From NCBI GenBank assembly GCA_958372035.1, contig CATXML010000089.1, forward strand, positions 1 to 5,724: a stretch of DNA of 5,724 nt. The letters are read 5' to 3'. Shown in pieces: positions 5,520 to 5,724 of this stretch (position 1 is the stretch's first letter; each line of letters starts with the position of its first letter). The stretch is from an uncultured Collinsella sp. Its GTDB lineage: Bacteria; Actinomycetota; Coriobacteriia; Coriobacteriales; Coriobacteriaceae. The notes under the pieces were generated by a model. That model had not been told where the DNA came from. It did no database searches and saw only the letters and a program-made list of their open reading frames with translations. Position numbers and translations under genes: made by a program.

Positions 5520-5657
5520 ACCTGTCCGGCGGGGGCCGGGCTTGGTTTTCAGAACGTCCTCGACCATGTGTGGCGCCTTGTCCTGCTCCTTCGGAGCCGC
5601 GGACAAGGCGCCACACTGGTCTGCGGAGTGTTCTGAAAACTAAGCCCGGCCCCCGCC
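5520..5657 (+). repeat. Large palindromic element after asd (copy 2 of a two-copy family)
   Basis: This 138-nt element begins six bases after the asd stop. The outer stem pairs 5528-5555 with 5630-5657: 16 perfect pairs, one G-U wobble (5544/5641, a wobble only on the asd-sense RNA), then 11 perfect pairs. An internal loop (5556-5569 and 5615-5629) follows, then a perfect 14-bp inner stem (5570-5583 with 5601-5614). The 17-nt tip contains GCTCC-TTC-GGAGC (5585-5597). The 30-nt core at 5579-5608 matches the core of the thrB-side element at 26 of 30 positions when both are read in the sense of the preceding gene. No T-run follows, so a simple intrinsic terminator is not supported. Structure and homology are seen directly; the function is inferred. 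Confidence 0.85.
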
Positions 5658-5724
5658 TGCGGTGACGCTGCTGCGAGCGGCCTGCGATGGGGCTGTGGTT
5701 GGTTGAGGCCGCTGGGCTGATGTG

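Noticed and set aside
4353..5606. 417-codon open frame on the minus strand
   Set aside because: It is antisense to asd and runs through the palindrome after asd. Its composition is that expected of a reverse reading of a GC-biased gene.
5520..5657. Classical rho-independent terminator of asd
   Set aside because: The stem is far longer than usual, has a large internal loop and lacks a following T-run. A transcript-end role is possible but not by the standard signature.
5687..5724. ATG with an open frame to the window end
   Set aside because: Only 12 codons are visible with no ribosome-binding site, so a gene start cannot be supported.

Overview
The window holds four complete genes for converting aspartate to threonine and lysine precursors, in a GC-rich genome with strong G/C bias at third codon positions. 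The protein sequences and the gene-dense, hairpin-rich layout resemble human-gut Coriobacteriia, most likely Collinsella. This placement is an inference from overall resemblance; there is no rRNA or other marker here to confirm it.

Layout from left to right: positions 1-219 are non-coding and dominated by a very large imperfect palindrome (40-226) that ends inside the stop codon of thrB. thrB (homoserine kinase, 220-1101) and thrC (threonine synthase, 1303-2820) both lie on the minus strand, thrC upstream. Between them are a good intrinsic terminator for thrC (1256-1290) and a second large palindrome (1116-1227) that stops two bases short of the thrB ribosome-binding site. A 104-bp divergent promoter region (2821-2924) with a near-perfect 16-bp palindrome separates thrC from lysC. 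lysC (aspartokinase with two ACT domains, 2925-4313) and asd (aspartate-semialdehyde dehydrogenase, 4488-5513) lie on the plus strand. Their 174-bp spacer has an AT-rich hairpin, a tandem repeat and a terminator-like hairpin. A third large palindrome (5520-5657) begins six bases after the asd stop. The final 67 bases (5658-5724) show nothing that can be called.

Together the enzymes carry out aspartate to aspartyl phosphate (LysC), to aspartate semialdehyde (Asd), and, after a homoserine dehydrogenase step that is not encoded here, homoserine to phosphohomoserine (ThrB) to threonine (ThrC). The enzymes look intact and ordinary.

The unusual content is intergenic. The palindromes after thrB and after asd are two copies of one element. 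They have the same length (137-138 nt), the same orientation relative to the gene they follow, conserved loop sequences at the same offsets, and outer stems that differ in sequence but remain fully paired. That is the pattern of a selected folded structure, either a 3'-UTR RNA element or a hairpin-ended mobile repeat. It is the best candidate for something undescribed in this window.
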